64,000 nt of DNA from Bicyclus anynana (GCF_947172395.1 NC_069086.1:9022501-9086500); one strand, 5' to 3'; numbered from the stretch's first letter, positions 33,373 through 46,265 are shown. The notes: generated by a model from the sequence alone, not told the origin. A program made the numbers and translations.

Positions 33373-33459
33373 CAGCTCGTGAGGATTAACTTGACACCTG
33401 ACTCGAATGATGTCGATGTGTTTGGCCGCCAGGTGTCAAGTTAATGCGCACGGGTTATA
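33373..33459. mobile_element. Short MITE, family 'CTCGTGCGNNTTAACTTGAC'
   Basis: About 87 bp: CAGCTCGTGAGGATTAACTTGACACCTG at the left, and CAGGTGTCAAGTTAATGCGCACGGGTTATA at the right as its inverse. The same ends bound a longer element at 36654-36997. Confidence 0.6.
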
Positions 33460-33539
33460 TAGTTAAGTATTTTTAAAATATTGTTCTGCATCATTGTGTC
33501 TGTAAGTACTGCCATGTAGTAAACATGTAATATTAAAAT

Positions 33540-33545
33540 AATAAA
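33540..33545 (+). promoter_or_regulatory. Candidate poly(A) signal AATAAA (proximal)
   Basis: AATAAA about 870 bp after the MCCC1 stop, followed by AT-rich sequence. One of two plausible 3' ends. Confidence 0.4.
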
Positions 33546-33637
33546 TAATAATATATCAAACTACGGAGCGGTGGGCATCAATATATGATTTCCTCTTTGG
33601 TGGTGGGTTTTTAAATCCTTGCAGTGAAACACGTCTC

Positions 33638-33835
33638 CTATCCTACTAATATTATAAATACTATTTAATATAATAATACCGCAAGTACTGAACCGATTAA
33701 ACTGATATTGCAATGGAAATTGATTTTACCCTGGATTAAAACATAGGCTACTTTTCATTCTGGTAAATTCATGGTTCCCGAGGGATTAGTCAAAAACTAA
33801 ATTTCACGCGGATGAAGTCGCGGGCGTCCGCTAGT
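33638..33835 (-). mobile_element. RTE-type tail, reverse
   Basis: Starts TCCTACTAATATTATAAATA and ends CACGCGGATGAAGTCGCGGGCGTCCGCTAGTT, the reverse of the family consensus seen at 29231 and 29817, with CATGGTTCCCG and TAGGCTACTTTTCAT between. Confidence 0.8.
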
Positions 33836-34031
33836 TAGACATATTGTGACGATGTTATCTGGAGCCTGGGCTGGCCCACTGCAGGGCTAAGCCTCTCTCA
33901 AAATTGATGATATTTCAAGAGAGGAATTAAGAGCTTAGGCCCTCCATACTGCTCCATTGAAAATATTGGATTGGCAGGCTATTTTGTTATTGTGTTAATT
34001 TTTATTTATGATATATTTTTTCACATATCTC

Positions 34032-34037
34032 AATAAA
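34032..34037 (+). promoter_or_regulatory. Candidate poly(A) signal AATAAA (distal)
   Basis: AATAAAGTTG followed within 20 bases by TAATAGTGTTTTTATTTC, a T/GT-rich downstream element. If used, the MCCC1 3' UTR would include the Harbinger MITE, a short MITE (33373-33459) and an RTE-type tail (33638-33835). Confidence 0.45.
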
Positions 34038-34814
34038 GTTGTTTTAAATGTAATAGTGTTTTTATTTCAACAAAAACATTCAATGGTCTGGTTGTTTTTA
34101 GGTTATCCAGAGAAAGTCAAATATAGTGCGTCTAATATGAGTAAAAGTTAATAAAAATGGAACTAAAAAATACGCTGTGTGACAACATCACATTTACTGC
34201 CATTGTCAGAAAGATCTGTCATTATAGACCAACCAATAAGCAACCATAGATGTAAATCATGAAATCACTTATCTTAGTACCCATAACACATGATGCTTGC
34301 TTCCGGGCTAGATAGTAAGTATTTGTACCGGTACGGTAAGTACTGGCAGAGTAGTAAATAATAAGTAAAAGAAACTTGCAAATCTTATTCTATAAAACAT
34401 TTTATTTACTGACTTTTAATGACATCTCGTTGAGATTTAAAATATCAGTAGGTATGGTTTAAGCTATGAAACCTGTATAATGAATAGGTAGGTACTTACT
34501 TACGAGTATATTGCCCATCCAAGCCAATAACATCTACCGTTAGTCATATTTAGAAACATAACATACCATTACTTAGCAATTTAAACATGTAGGTAGGCTA
34601 CCTAACAGTAATTTTATTTTGCCAAGATTTACTTAACTACCATAAAATTTATCTTCTACTATTAATGTATCATGAAGATAATGATATACTATCGGAATAA
34701 GATAGTAGCTAGACCTTGACAAGTTGGCTAGTGGTAGCGGCCTATGAAAGTTGTTTCCGCATAAATCAAGGTCTTTTAAAGAAATCATACTATAAATTCA
34801 GTGCTGCAGACAAC

Positions 34815-34887
34815 GGGGGCGTAGCTCAGATGGTAGAGCGCTCGCTTAGCATGCGAGAGGTACCGGGATCGATACCCGGCGCCTCCA
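34815..34887 (+). tRNA. tRNA-Ala (anticodon AGC)
   Basis: A 73-base cloverleaf: acceptor GGGGGCG/CGCCTCC, D arm GCTCAGATGGTAGAGC, anticodon stem CTCGC/GCGAG with loop TTAGCAT (AGC), T arm CCGGG-ATCGATA-CCCGG, discriminator A. All stems pair (one G-T in the acceptor). No intron, and no SINE body follows; a T run for Pol III release starts 8 bases later. A functional nuclear gene. Confidence 0.97.
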
Positions 34888-34895
34888 AATATACG

Positions 34896-34907
34896 TTTTT
34901 TTTTTTT
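34896..34907 (+). terminator. Pol III T-run terminator
   Basis: Twelve T residues just past the tRNA-Ala gene, the usual RNA polymerase III stop signal. Confidence 0.85.
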
Positions 34908-35130
34908 AATAACTAGGGAAGAAAATAAAACCTTTTATAGAAATATACATATTTATATAACTAAAAAGAAAAATCTAGAAGCGCCGCAATCACATTTTTA
35001 CTACCACCGTTGACAGAATTAGTTTCATTCGTTTTCCACAATATTTTTTCTTAACAATAAATATATATAACATATATATTTTTAATTATATATCTAAATT
35101 TAACCTTTATATACTAAAAAATTAAAAGTT

Positions 35131-35415
35131 GAGCCGTGACGTGTCGAGTGAAGATGACCTATGCCTCCGATTCCGGAGGGTGTGGGTTCGAATCCGGTCC
35201 TGCGCTTGCACCTCGAACTATTTCAGTTGCGTACATTTAAGAAATTAAATATTACGTGACTCAACCGATGAAGGAAAAATATCGTGAGGAGACCTCTGGG
35301 TGTGTGAAGTTTGCCAATCCGCATTGAGCCAGCGTGGTGGACTCTTGGCCTAACCCCTCTTATTCTGAAAGGAGAGTCGAGCTCAGCAGTGAGCCGAATG
35401 TGGGTAGATAATTAA
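35131..35415 (+). mobile_element. tRNA-derived SINE, copy 2
   Basis: Same family as 7605: GAGCCGTGAC head, GGGTTCGAATCC B box, GAAATTAAATATTACGTG, GAGGAGACC, GCCAATCCGCATTGAGCCAGC, and CAGTGAGCCGAATGTGGGT near the end. The A-box region is diverged. Confidence 0.8.
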
Positions 35416-38400
35416 TGTAATTAATAAAAAGTTGTATTGTATCCTAACTCTGTGAGGGAATATCGCCTATAAAAATCTATCTACCCATAAAAAAACATTG
35501 TAATGCGGTTCTTTGGTAACACAGATTTCAAATGGGTAAGTTCTACCAAAAAAGATGCTTAGATAGTAATATTTTTGTCTCGTTACTCGTTACACAGTCA
35601 TTATATTAATTACCAAATCGGTTGGTAAATATTAAATAAATTATTATCGCATACCAGGAACAAATTAGTTATAATAAGTACCAATTAATAAGTATTAACA
35701 TACTCGTAACCACGATAATTACAGATGAACCTAGGTATTTACTGCGCTATGGTTCTACCTAGACATTTACACATATACCTACCTTTCTAGGCCTAGATAC
35801 CATACCGCCCCATCGAAATTATTTATCATGGTTCGCACAGTGGTCCTTATCTGTGGTTTCAGATGATACGCTTCTTTGTTCTATTTCTATAGCCCTGAAA
35901 CCGCTGCGGTTAGATAGGGTTCGCTGGAAACCTGCCAAAGAAATTTGACACCTATGTTCTGTCAAGTTTTTTTATTTAAAATGTTTTCGTTTCCATATCA
36001 TTCAAATACAAATATCACCATCAACAACATTAAATACTCGTGGAACTCGATACAAACTTTGAACCCCTATTTCACCCCTTCTATTAATATTTTTGAATAT
36101 TTTATAAATAAATAGTATACTAATCATTTTAAAAACTATAACTCAAGAGATAAACGATTTATATTAAAAAACTTCAACCCCTTTTTTAACCCCTTTTTGT
36201 ACACATACCAATTTTTGCAAATGTAACTTAAAAAATGAAGGACTTGTCGTACAAACTTTCATCCTCTTCTGATTACATGTCCGCGACATAAAGTAACTTA
36301 AAATCTTCTACATATTATCGTCTCAACAATTTTCATTTAAATTATTCATTCAGTAATTTCAGCAGGCCCTGCCAGGCGATGTTTTTGCGCTAAATCCGCC
36401 GATGGCGACGCTGACGTCCCATTAAGGAGCCTACAGCACTTACACAATAAGAAAAAAAACACAAAACATGCAAGGGACACGTACTTCAAGTGCTTCTAAA
36501 GCCTCATGTGCTTTTACACAATTACACCGGCAACTATACCTTTCACACCAGCGGTTGCTGACAGAAATAAGCATGGCGGTAGTGCTACCCCGGACGACTT
36601 GTCACGAGAAGTGGGACTACCTTATATACATTTTTATATTCCTATGTTAATTTTAACTCGTGCGTATTAACTTGACCTGACCTGGCTCGAATGTTTGTTT
36701 AGGGTAAAAGTTTTGTTTTATTAGTGTCCGAACTTTCGGTTTCGGCCAAGGTTCGGCGAAAAACGGGTTCCGCTGCAATAGTGTACTTGTTAGTTTAGAC
36801 TTTACAGTATACTTTATTAAAGTGCGTCGATCGCTGCCAAACGCATACAAATCGGTTGATTTGTGTGAAACACTAGAGTGAAAAGAAGTTCTTTTTCAAC
36901 AACCAAATCTTAGGTGATCAATTTGAAGCTAACAGTCCTTAGCGCCGGGAGGAGGGTCGAGTTTCTAGTCAAGTGTCAAGTTAACTCGCACGAGTTATAC
37001 ACGAAATTTTAGAAGTAGGTACCTACCTACCTTCCTACTCGTAATTTCAAACATGTTTCAGTTTTAAGGATATATAAATAATCAGGATCGTAGGTAGGTA
37101 CCTACTCGAATATTTTTTGTAGCCCCATTGTTCTTTTGAACTTTTACCTGATACAGGTTTTGTATGGTGGTTTTTTGTTGTTATATCGGCATTCCAGCAA
37201 CAGCTGATCGACACAACAAAGCCACGTGATCTTTTAAACTTCATCCTATTGGTCCATCCTTCCCCTCGAAAATTATAGGAATGAGTCTAAAGGCAAGTTT
37301 ACGAGTATGTTATTTAATACGTAGCTTTTTTTATAGTACTTTATTTTACGTTATATTAACTTAACGTTCGCGACTTCGTCCGTGGGAAAAATATGTAAAC
37401 TTTTGCTATAAGTTAGGTAAGTACCATTTTTTAGAAGAAAGTGGGTATAAAGTAAATATCTTCGAAATATATGTAAGAGTTTAAGGCATAACTGATTTTT
37501 ATAGATCTATAGAAGAGAAATATGTTATATATAACTATGCATTTTGTTATAAGTTCGTTTAATTTTGTTATATCTTCAAGCGTTTGCTATGAAACCGCTC
37601 CCAGGCAGCTTGAGTTTTTCCGACACTTTTTTTATATTATATCGTCATATATCAATCAATTTAAGTACAAGTAATTTTCACAATTTATTTACCGAAACCT
37701 TCCTCATAAATCACTTTATCTATTGGTGGGAAACGCATGAAATTCTGTTCAGTATTCTCTTTTGGATGTATGTTTTAGTAATAGTGACTAAACTTTTTAT
37801 TACAAAGCTCATCCATGTTTTATTTATGACGCCAAATGTTCTGGTTTAAAAGCCATAGTCGTCAGTAAGATCGTCCCTAAATTATAATACAAACAAGAAT
37901 CTCCTACTTTGGTACTTACCCACAATGTCAGTACCTAACCTTGCGGCAATCGACCATTTTGAAAATAATAACTAAGTAGGTAGACATTTCCAAAAAGCCT
38001 TTTCCTTATGAATAACGTTTTTATAAATCTTCATGCTGCTTAAATAATCCGAGGATGTATGACGTTTTTCGTCATACCTTTCAACTAATTTAGCCTTCAA
38101 TGTAAGTAAGTACTTACTGGTGTAGGTACATTAATTTAAAAGGAAGACGACGACTACGATTGTCTTTAAATTATTATCTACCAAATATATATATTTTTTA
38201 ATTACAACAGAATTCAACTCATGAAGGTACTTACTCACGAAATTAAAAAGCGAAAAATAGCACTATAATATTTTACAACTACTGATCACTTTGAAGTCTG
38301 TGCCAAGCCTTTACAAATTTTTATAATTTAAATAAATACAATTTAACTTGTGTTCAAAACGGTCGCTAATTGAGGTTGAAATAAATAAATTATTAGGTAT

Positions 38401-38539
38401 GCAAAGATTTTATTAACACTACGCTAATAAAAACCACACTAGAATTGTTTAATCTTAGCGTCAGGTGGCTATATTACCTGTATTAACATCATGTGCAATA
38501 GAAAATAAGCTGTTATTCCACGATGAGTTGGAAAGCTGA
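35416..38539. other. Intergenic stretch with repeats
   Basis: No gene is recognised. At about 36010-36290 is a repeat related to 8060-8945 and 15560-15808. At 36363-36450 is the 3' end of the Jockey-type LINE also seen at 20300 (CAGGCGATGTTTTTGCGC, GACGTCCCATTAAGGAGCC). At 36654-36997 is a MITE. The remainder (37.0-38.5 kb) is AT-rich, with TAGGTACCTAC words, and I see nothing to name. Confidence 0.55.
36654..36997. mobile_element. MITE, family 'CTCGTGCGNNTTAACTTGAC', long form
   Basis: 344 bp between inverted ends TAACTCGTGCGTATTAACTT and AAGTTAACTCGCACGAGTTA (two mismatches). The interior has no open frame of interest. It shares its ends with 33373-33459. Confidence 0.7.
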
Positions 38540-38636
38540 TGTAGTGTATTGTTAACATAAAATATTAAACACTTATGTATGTGAGGGTATGACAATAAAT
38601 AATCAGTATTGAACTAGCAAGTGGCGTTTCATTACA
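38540..38636 (+). repeat. 5' LTR (97 bp)
   Basis: Begins TGTAGTGTATTG and ends CGTTTCATTACA. Contains ACAATAAATAATCAG, which could act as a poly(A) signal. Identical to the middle LTR at 43265. Confidence 0.92.
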
Positions 38637-38654
38637 TGGTGGCAGCGGTGCGAG
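38637..38654 (+). other. Primer binding site
   Basis: TGGTGGCAGCGGTGCGAG starts with TGG directly after the LTR, matching the CCA end of a tRNA. The acceptor half is distinctive, but I could not assign the tRNA species from memory; Mag relatives use a serine tRNA. Confidence 0.7.
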
Positions 38655-38751
38655 TTATTTAATTAGTTTTTAGAAGTTTGAGGCAGTGAATTATTGAAAT
38701 AAGTGAAGATTTAACGTAAGTGACGTTAATACAAGTTTGTATTACGGTAAA

Positions 38752-41700
38752 ATGGAGCACGCTCGCCCACCGGCTGAGTTAAACATCGATGGCAGTCCAG
38801 CCGCGCGAGCGGACGCGTGGACAAAATGGTGGAAGCAATTCGAGATCTTTTTAAAAGCATCGGGGACGATTAAGGAACCACTAGATGTACAAGCCAGCTT
38901 GTTAGTGAATCTCATCGGGCCAGAGGGTTATGAGATATTTTCAACCTTCACGTATGGTAAAGAGGAAAGTGCAGAGGACGTGAAATGTCTTAAAAGTAAA
39001 TTTGATACTCATTTTGGAACAAAGAAAACTAATGTTACAATGTTACGGTTTAAATTTTTTACGAGAAATCAAAGCGAGGGTGAGCCGATAGGAAAATATG
39101 TTACCGCGCTCAGATTGCTCAGTCAAGATTGCAAGTTTGAGCATCTCACAGACGACTTAATCAAAGATCGCATAGTATGTGGTATTTCTAACAACGTCGT
39201 TCGGGATCGTCTACTGAGGACTGATGATCTAAATCTCACGAAGACTATGCAAATCTGTGAGGCCGATGAGATATCGAGGCATGAGAGTAAGCAAATAGAA
39301 GAGGCGAGTTCGAGCGTTCGTGTGGACGGAGTGGCCGGGCGCGGCCAGACCGGCCGGAGTCGGGACCGCGGCGGAGTGCCGGCGGCGAGGCGCGCGCGCG
39401 GCTGGTGGCGCGGCGCCGCCCCCGGACCTCGTGACCGCGAGCGCGGGGCCGCGCGCCAAGGGGCCCGCGCGTGTCAGCGTTGTGGTAGTGAGTTTTGTGA
39501 AGTGCAATGGTGTCCAGCGGCTCACGCGACCTGTTACACCTGCAGGGGCAGGGGTCATTTTTCAAGGGTATGTAGAATGCCGGGGAAGAGGGTGCACAAC
39601 CTAAGTGAGGGTATTGAATCGGAAGGGTCTGATGATGAACTAATCTTTGTGAATGTGATAGGTAACAGTGAAAGTGATAGGAAAAGGTCGAAGGAATGGA
39701 CAGATTTATTGGAGTTTGGTAATGGTAAGAAGTTAAAGTTTAAGTTAGATACCGGTTCGATGTTGAATATATTGTCTAAATTAGATTATTTGAATCTAGG
39801 TCTTAGTTACAAAAAATTGAGCCCTTACACTGGGCGAGTGCACTCTTATACCGGCAACATTGTGCCGATAATAGGACAATGTAACCTATCTGTTAAATAT
39901 AAGGAAGTGTTTTATAATCTGAAGTTTGTTGTATGTAACATGCAATGTCAAAATATATTAGGATTGAGTGCTTGTGTAAAACTGGGCTTAATACAAAGAA
40001 TAGATAACTTAGATATAGACAAAAGTTATTCAGATTTATTTTCGGGTATCGGGAAATTGCCTGGTATACATAGGATAGTTATAGATAAAACGGTGCAACC
40101 CAGTATATGTCCGTCGCGGAAAATACCACTAGGTCTCCGAGAGAAACTCCACAGTGAGTTGCAGCGCATGGAACAGCTGGGTGTAATTCGCAAGGTACAG
40201 CATCCAACAGAATGGGTAAACGCTATAGTAATAACAGCGAAGAAAAATGGGGATATACGCGTGTGTTTAGACCCGCGGCAGTTAAATCGCGCGATCCGGC
40301 GTGCGCACTTCACGTTACCCACGGTGACCGACCTCGCGGCGAGACTGCGCGGGGCGAGCTGCTTTAGCGTGCTCGACGCGCGCTGCGGCTTCTGGATGCT
40401 CCAGCTGGACGACGTTAGCGCGGACCTGTGCACGTTCAGCACCCCTCACGGCAGGTACCAGTTCTTGCGACTACCCTACGGGATAAGCTGTGCACCAGAA
40501 ATATTCCACGCGAGAGTGCGTCAGCACCTGGAAGATCTGGAGGGAGTCGACTCATTCATAGACGACATCGTGGTCTGGGGTAAGACTCGGGAGGAACATG
40601 ATCTACGATTGAATCGATTATTAGAAAGGGCGCGCGAAATAGGAATGAGATTTAATAAAGACAAATGTAAATTTGGGGTCAATGAGATAACGTATTTAGG
40701 ACATATTTTCGATGAACGGGGCATGAGACCGGATGTTAACAAAGTTAAAGCTATTCTGGAAATGCCCGAGCCCAGTGATAGAAAATCATTAGAGCGGTTT
40801 TTAGGTATGATTAATTACCTTTCAAAATTTGTACCTAATTATTCACAGGCGGTGGCTTCGCTTAGAAGTTTACTTAAAAAAAAATGCTGAATGGGTGTGG
40901 GACTCGGTGCATGCGGAGGCGGTGAAGTTATTAAAAACAAAAATTGCAACAGCGCCAGTGCTCGCGTTGTATAGTACGGAGCTCCCGGTTGTACTTTCGG
41001 TGGACGCCAGCGCGGAGGCCCTCGGCGCGGTGTTACTGCAGTCGGGGCGCCCGGTCGAGTTCGCGTCCCTCACGCTCACTGACACGCAGCGACGGTACGC
41101 ACAAATAGAAAAAGAAATGTTAGCAATTGTGTTTGCGTGTGAACGGTTTCATCAATATATTTTAGGGCGACGCGACGTGATCATACAGAGTGACCATAAA
41201 CCGCTAGAATCGATAGTTAAAAAATCGTTATCTTCCGTTCCGGCTAGATTACAGCGTATGATGCTTAGACTGCAGAGGTATGATTTTAAGGTCGTATATA
41301 CTCCTGGAAAATATATGTATATTGCAGATACTTTATCTAGGGCCCCGTTACCGGAATGCATGTACGAAAATTTAAATGAAAACATTGAAGCACAAACTTG
41401 TTTTATGATTAGTAATTTGCAGTTTAGTGATAAAAAATTGAGTTTAGTTAAAGAAAACGTAGCTAATGATGACGAATGTCGAGACTTAGTGAAATATATA
41501 GTAAACGGTTGGCCTAAAAATAAATACGAAGTGAAAGTTAATCTTAGGATATTTTGGTCGTATCGTGAAAGTCTACAGTATGTAGATGGATTGATAATTA
41601 AGGATTATTTATTATATATACCGGCAGCACTACGGCGCGAGATGTTAGAAAGGATTCACGAGGGTCACCTAGGCATCGACCGCTGCAAGCGGCGCGCGCG

Positions 41701-42805
41701 CCAGGTGATGTTCTGGGTAGGCATGTCCCGCGACATCGAGCACGCCGTGCGCGCGTGCGCCACGTGCGAGCGGTACGCGCCCGCGCCGCGCCGGGAGCCG
41801 ATGTTGCCGCACGCCATTCCCGACGTGCCGTGGCTCAAGGTAGGCTCAGATATATTTGAATATAGAAAAAAGAATTTCCTTATCCTAGTAGATTATTTTT
41901 CGAACTTCGTTGAAGTTAATGAATTGACGTCGGTAAATAGTAATTCTGTGATAAGGGCTATGAAGGAGCAATTTGCTAGATACGGAATTCCCAATGAATT
42001 GATCACAGATAATGCAACAGTTTACTGCTCGAAGGAATTTCAAACCTTTCTTAGTACATGGGACATTAAACACGTGACGTCTTCACCTTTGTATGCCCAG
42101 AGTAATGGTAAAAGTGAGCGCAGCGTCCGTACGGTAAAAAATTTAATAAAGAAAAGTTTCGATTCGGGAAAAGATTATTACATAGGATTATTAAACCTTA
42201 GGACTGCACCGCGGGAAAACATAGACTCCCCAGCGCAGATCCTTATGGGTAGGAGGTTAAATACGCGGCTGCCAACACATCATAAATTGTTTAATGATAT
42301 TGTCGATCGCAAAAAGAATCACGATGCCGTGTTGGACCAACAACATAAACAAAAAATTTATTATGATAGTCGTGCCGCGAAACATCTTCGACCTCTGCGT
42401 GTTGACGATAAAGTGGTGATCATAGACGGTAAGAACCGAAAGAGCGCAAAAATTATTCAGCCGGCCGCGGAACCCAGGTCGTATATCGTAGAGGATCAAG
42501 TCAGACGTAGATATCGACGTAATCGGCGTCATTTAGTGTGTAGGCAAAATATAAAAGAGGGCCAAGAACAGTACGAGCGGGCGACAGACGGGAGATTCGC
42601 TGAGGGCGATAAAACTGGAGCGAGTACAAGCGGTACCGGGGCGGTTAAATCTGAAACGGCTCCGACAAATATTCAAACTCGTGATGTGGATACTAGGTCT
42701 GCGGAACACTTCGGGGACTCGAAAGATGCTTCAATACATACGCGTCCGTTAACTCGTACAAGGAGACAGGCTCGGTTGAATGCGCAAAATAAAAATACAG
42801 CCTGA
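38752..42805 (+). pseudogene. Retrotransposon gag-pol polyprotein, copy 1 (one frameshift)
   Basis: Gag and Pol are in one reading frame from ATG 38752. In order: Gag with an Arg-rich stretch, a CCHC knuckle CYTCRGRGHFSRVC near residue 265, protease DTG near 333, reverse transcriptase with LPYG near 574 and FIDD near 602. The frame stops at 40890 because the A-run at 40876-40884 has nine A's where copy 2 has eight. The rest continues one frame over to TGA at 42805: RNase H (SVDASAEALG), integrase zinc finger (HEGH...CATC) and D,D,E core (VGSDIF, ITDNATVY, NGKSERSVR), then a basic tail. The break is either a real mutation or a homopolymer read error. The base composition swings between AT-rich and very CpG-rich blocks. 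Confidence 0.93.
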
Positions 42806-43250
42806 ATAGGTATTTATTTCAGTTGAGTTTACGCATCATGTAGGTATTTTATGTTTAGTTGCATGGTTTATTTATAGTAAGTACTAGAATTTCGGTCTGA
42901 AAAATATTTAAAAAAAAAAAAGAAAAAAAAAAAATTAAAAATTAAAAATGTGAATGTAAAAGAGAATTATAGAAAATTGTAATCTGAATTATTATATTAT
43001 ATGCATGTAAAGAATTATTAAAATGAAATTGTATTGTTGTGTATGGGGTAAAAATATAAATATTGTATTTTTTTTTTATCACTGTACCTATACTTATATT
43101 CCTAATCCTGGATTATGATTATAATAAGTATTGATTTAATAATGTTTAGATGTATTATGATTCCTTTTCTAGTAAACATTATAAGAAGGAAGGAAAATAA
43201 TTAAAATGATATTGTAATTGTTGTAAATGAATAAATGTTTGTCTTTTATT

Positions 43251-43264
43251 GAAAAGGGGAAAGA
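43251..43264 (+). other. Polypurine tract before middle LTR
   Basis: GAAAAGGGGAAAGA directly before TGTAGTG, the usual plus-strand primer of an LTR element. The same tract precedes the third LTR at 46252-46265. Confidence 0.85.
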
Positions 43265-43361
43265 TGTAGTGTATTGTTAACATAAAATATTAAACACTTA
43301 TGTATGTGAGGGTATGACAATAAATAATCAGTATTGAACTAGCAAGTGGCGTTTCATTACA
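43265..43361 (+). repeat. Shared middle LTR
   Basis: Identical over all 97 bases to the LTR at 38540. It serves as the 3' LTR of copy 1 and the 5' LTR of copy 2. Confidence 0.93.
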
Positions 43362-45820
43362 TGGTGGCAGCGAGCTGCTTCAGCGTGCTCGACGCGCGCT
43401 GCGGCTTCTGGATGCTCCAGCTGGACGACGTTAGCGCGGACCTGTGCACTTTCAGCACCCCTCACGGCAGGTACCAGTTCTTGCGACTACCCTACGGGAT
43501 AAGCTGTGCACCAGAAATATTCCACGCGAGAGTGCGTCAGCACCTGGAAGATCTGGAGGGAGTCGACTCATTCATAGACGACATCGTGGTCTGGGGTAAG
43601 ACTCGGGAGGAACATGATCTACGATTGAATCGATTATTAGAAAGGGCGCGCGAAATAGGAATGAGATTTAATAAAGACAAATGTAAATTTGGGGTCAATG
43701 AGATAACGTATTTAGGACATATTTTCGATGAACGGGGCATGAGACCGGATGTTAACAAAGTTAAAGCTATTCTGGAAATGCCCGAGCCCAGTGATAGAAA
43801 ATCATTAGAGCGGTTTTTAGGTATGATTAATTACCTTTCAAAATTTGTACCTAATTATTCACAGGCGGTGGCTTCGCTTAGAAGTTTACTTAAAAAAAAT
43901 GCTGAATGGGTGTGGGACTCGGTGCATTCGGAGGCGGTGAAGTTATTAAAAACAAAAATTGCAACAGCGCCAGTGCTCGCATTGTATAGTACGGAGCTCC
44001 CGGTTGTACTTTCGGTGGACGCCAGTGCGGAGGCCCTCGGCGCGGTGTTACTGCAGTCGGGGCGCCCGGTCGAGTTCGCGTCCCTCACGCTCACTGACAC
44101 GCAGCGTCGGTACGCACAAATAGAAAAAGAAATGTTAGCAATTGTGTTTGCGTGTGAACGGTTTCATCAATATATTTTAGGGCGACGCGACGTGACCATA
44201 CAGAGTGACCATAAACCGCTAGAATCGATAGTTAAAAAATCGTTATCTTCCGTTCCGGCTAGATTACAGCGTATGATGCTTAGACTGCAGAGGTATGATT
44301 TTAAGGTCGTATATACTCCTGGAAAATATATGTATATTGCAGATACTTTATCTAGGGCCCCGTTACCGGATTGCATGTACGAAAAGTTAAATGAAAACAT
44401 TGAAGCACAAACTTGTTTTATGATTAGTAATTTGCAGTTTAGTGATAAAAAATTGAGTTTAGTTAAAGAAAACGTAGCTAATGATGACGAATGTCGAGAC
44501 TTAGTGAAATATATAGTAAACGGTTGGCCTAAAAATAAATACGAAGTGAAAGTTGATCTTAGGATATTTTGGTCGTATCGTGAAAGTCTACAGTATGTAG
44601 ATGGATTGATAATTAAGGATTATTTATTATATATACCGGCAGCACTACGGCGCGAGATGCTAGAAAGGATTCACGAGGGTCACCTAGGCATCGACCGCTG
44701 CAAGCGGCGCGCGCGCCAGGTGATGTTCTGGGTAGGCATGTCCCGCGACATCGAGCACGCCGTGCGCGCGTGCGCCACGTGCGAGCGGTACGCGCCCGCG
44801 CCGCGCCGGGAGCCGATGCTGCCGCACGCTATTCCCGACGTGCCGTGGCTCAAGGTAGGCTCAGATATATTTGAATATAGAAAAAAGAATTTCCTTATCC
44901 TAGTAGATTATTTTTCGAACTTCGTTGAAGTTAATGAATTGACGTCGGTAAATAGTAATTCTGTGATAAGGGCTATGAAGGAGCAATTTGCTAGATACGG
45001 AATTCCCAATGAATTGATCACAGATAATGCAACAGTTTACTGCTCGAAGGAATTTCAAACCTTTCTTAGTACATGGGATATTAAACACGTGACGTCTTCA
45101 CCTTTGTATGCCCAGAGTAATGGTAAAAGTGAGCGCAGCGTCCGTACGGTAAAAAATTTAATAAAGAAAAGTTTCGATTCGGGAAAAGATTATTACATAG
45201 GATTATTAAACCTTAGGACTACACCGCGGGAAAACATAGACTCCCCAGCGCAGATCCTTATGGGTAGGAGGTTAAATACGCGGTTGCCAACACATCATAA
45301 ATTGTTTAATGATATTGTCGATCGCAAAAAGAATCACGATGCCGTGTTGGACCAACAACATAAACAAAAAATTTATTATGACAGTCGTGCCGCGAAACAT
45401 CTTCGACCTCTGCGTGTTGACGATAAAGTGGTGATCATAGACGGTAAGAACCGAAAGAGCGCAAAAATTATTCAGCCGGCCGCGGAACCCAGGTCGTATA
45501 TCGTAGAGGATCAAGTCAGACGTAGATATCGACGTAATCGGCGTCATTTAGTGTGTAGGCAAAATATAAAAGAGGGCCAAGAACAGTACGAGCGGGCGAC
45601 AGACGGGAGATTCGCTGAGGGCGATAAAACTGGAGCGAGTACAAGCGGTACCGGGGCGGTTAAATCTGAAACGGCTCCGACAAATATTCAAACTCGTGAT
45701 GTGGATACTAGGTCTGCGGAACACTTCGGGGACTCGAAAGATGCTTCAATACATACGCGTCCGATAACTCGTACAAGGAGACAGGCTCGGTTGAATGCGC
45801 AAAATAAAAATACAGCCTGA
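43361..45820 (+). pseudogene. Retrotransposon pol fragment, copy 2 (gag and protease deleted)
   Basis: After the LTR and 11 bases of primer site (to 43372), the sequence jumps straight into reverse transcriptase at SCFSVLDARCG. About 1.7 kb (leader, gag, protease, start of RT) is missing. The junction shares GCG with both sides. An ATG at 43361, made by the last LTR base and the primer site, is in frame, so the frame is open for 819 codons to TGA 45820 and keeps the RT aspartates (FIDD), RNase H and the whole integrase. Compared with copy 1 it has about seven amino-acid changes and the eight-A run is intact. Confidence 0.92.
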
Positions 45821-46265
45821 ATAGGTATTTATTTCAGTTGAGTTTACGCATCATGTAGGTATTTTATGTTTAGTTGCATGGTTTATTTATAGTAAGTACT
45901 AGGATTTCGGTCTGAAAAATATTTAAAAAAAAAAAAAAAAAAATTTAAAATTAAAAATGTGAATGTAAAAGAGAATTATAGAAAATTGTAATCTGAATTA
46001 TTATATTATATGCATGTAAAGAATTATTAAAATGAAATTGTATTGTTGTGTATGGGGTAAAAATATAAATATTGTATTTTTTTTATCACTATACTTATAT
46101 TCCTAATCCTGGATTATGATTATAATAAGTATTGATTTAATAATGTTTAGATGTATTATGATTCCTTTTCTAGTAAACATTATAAGAAGGAAGGAAAATA
46201 ATTAATATGATATTGTAATTGTTGTAAATGAATAAATGTTTGTCTTTTATTGAAAAGGGGAAAGA

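Noticed and set aside
38752..45820. Endogenous virus with envelope
   Set aside because: No envelope frame follows pol; the protein order and short LTRs fit a plain Ty3/gypsy retrotransposon.
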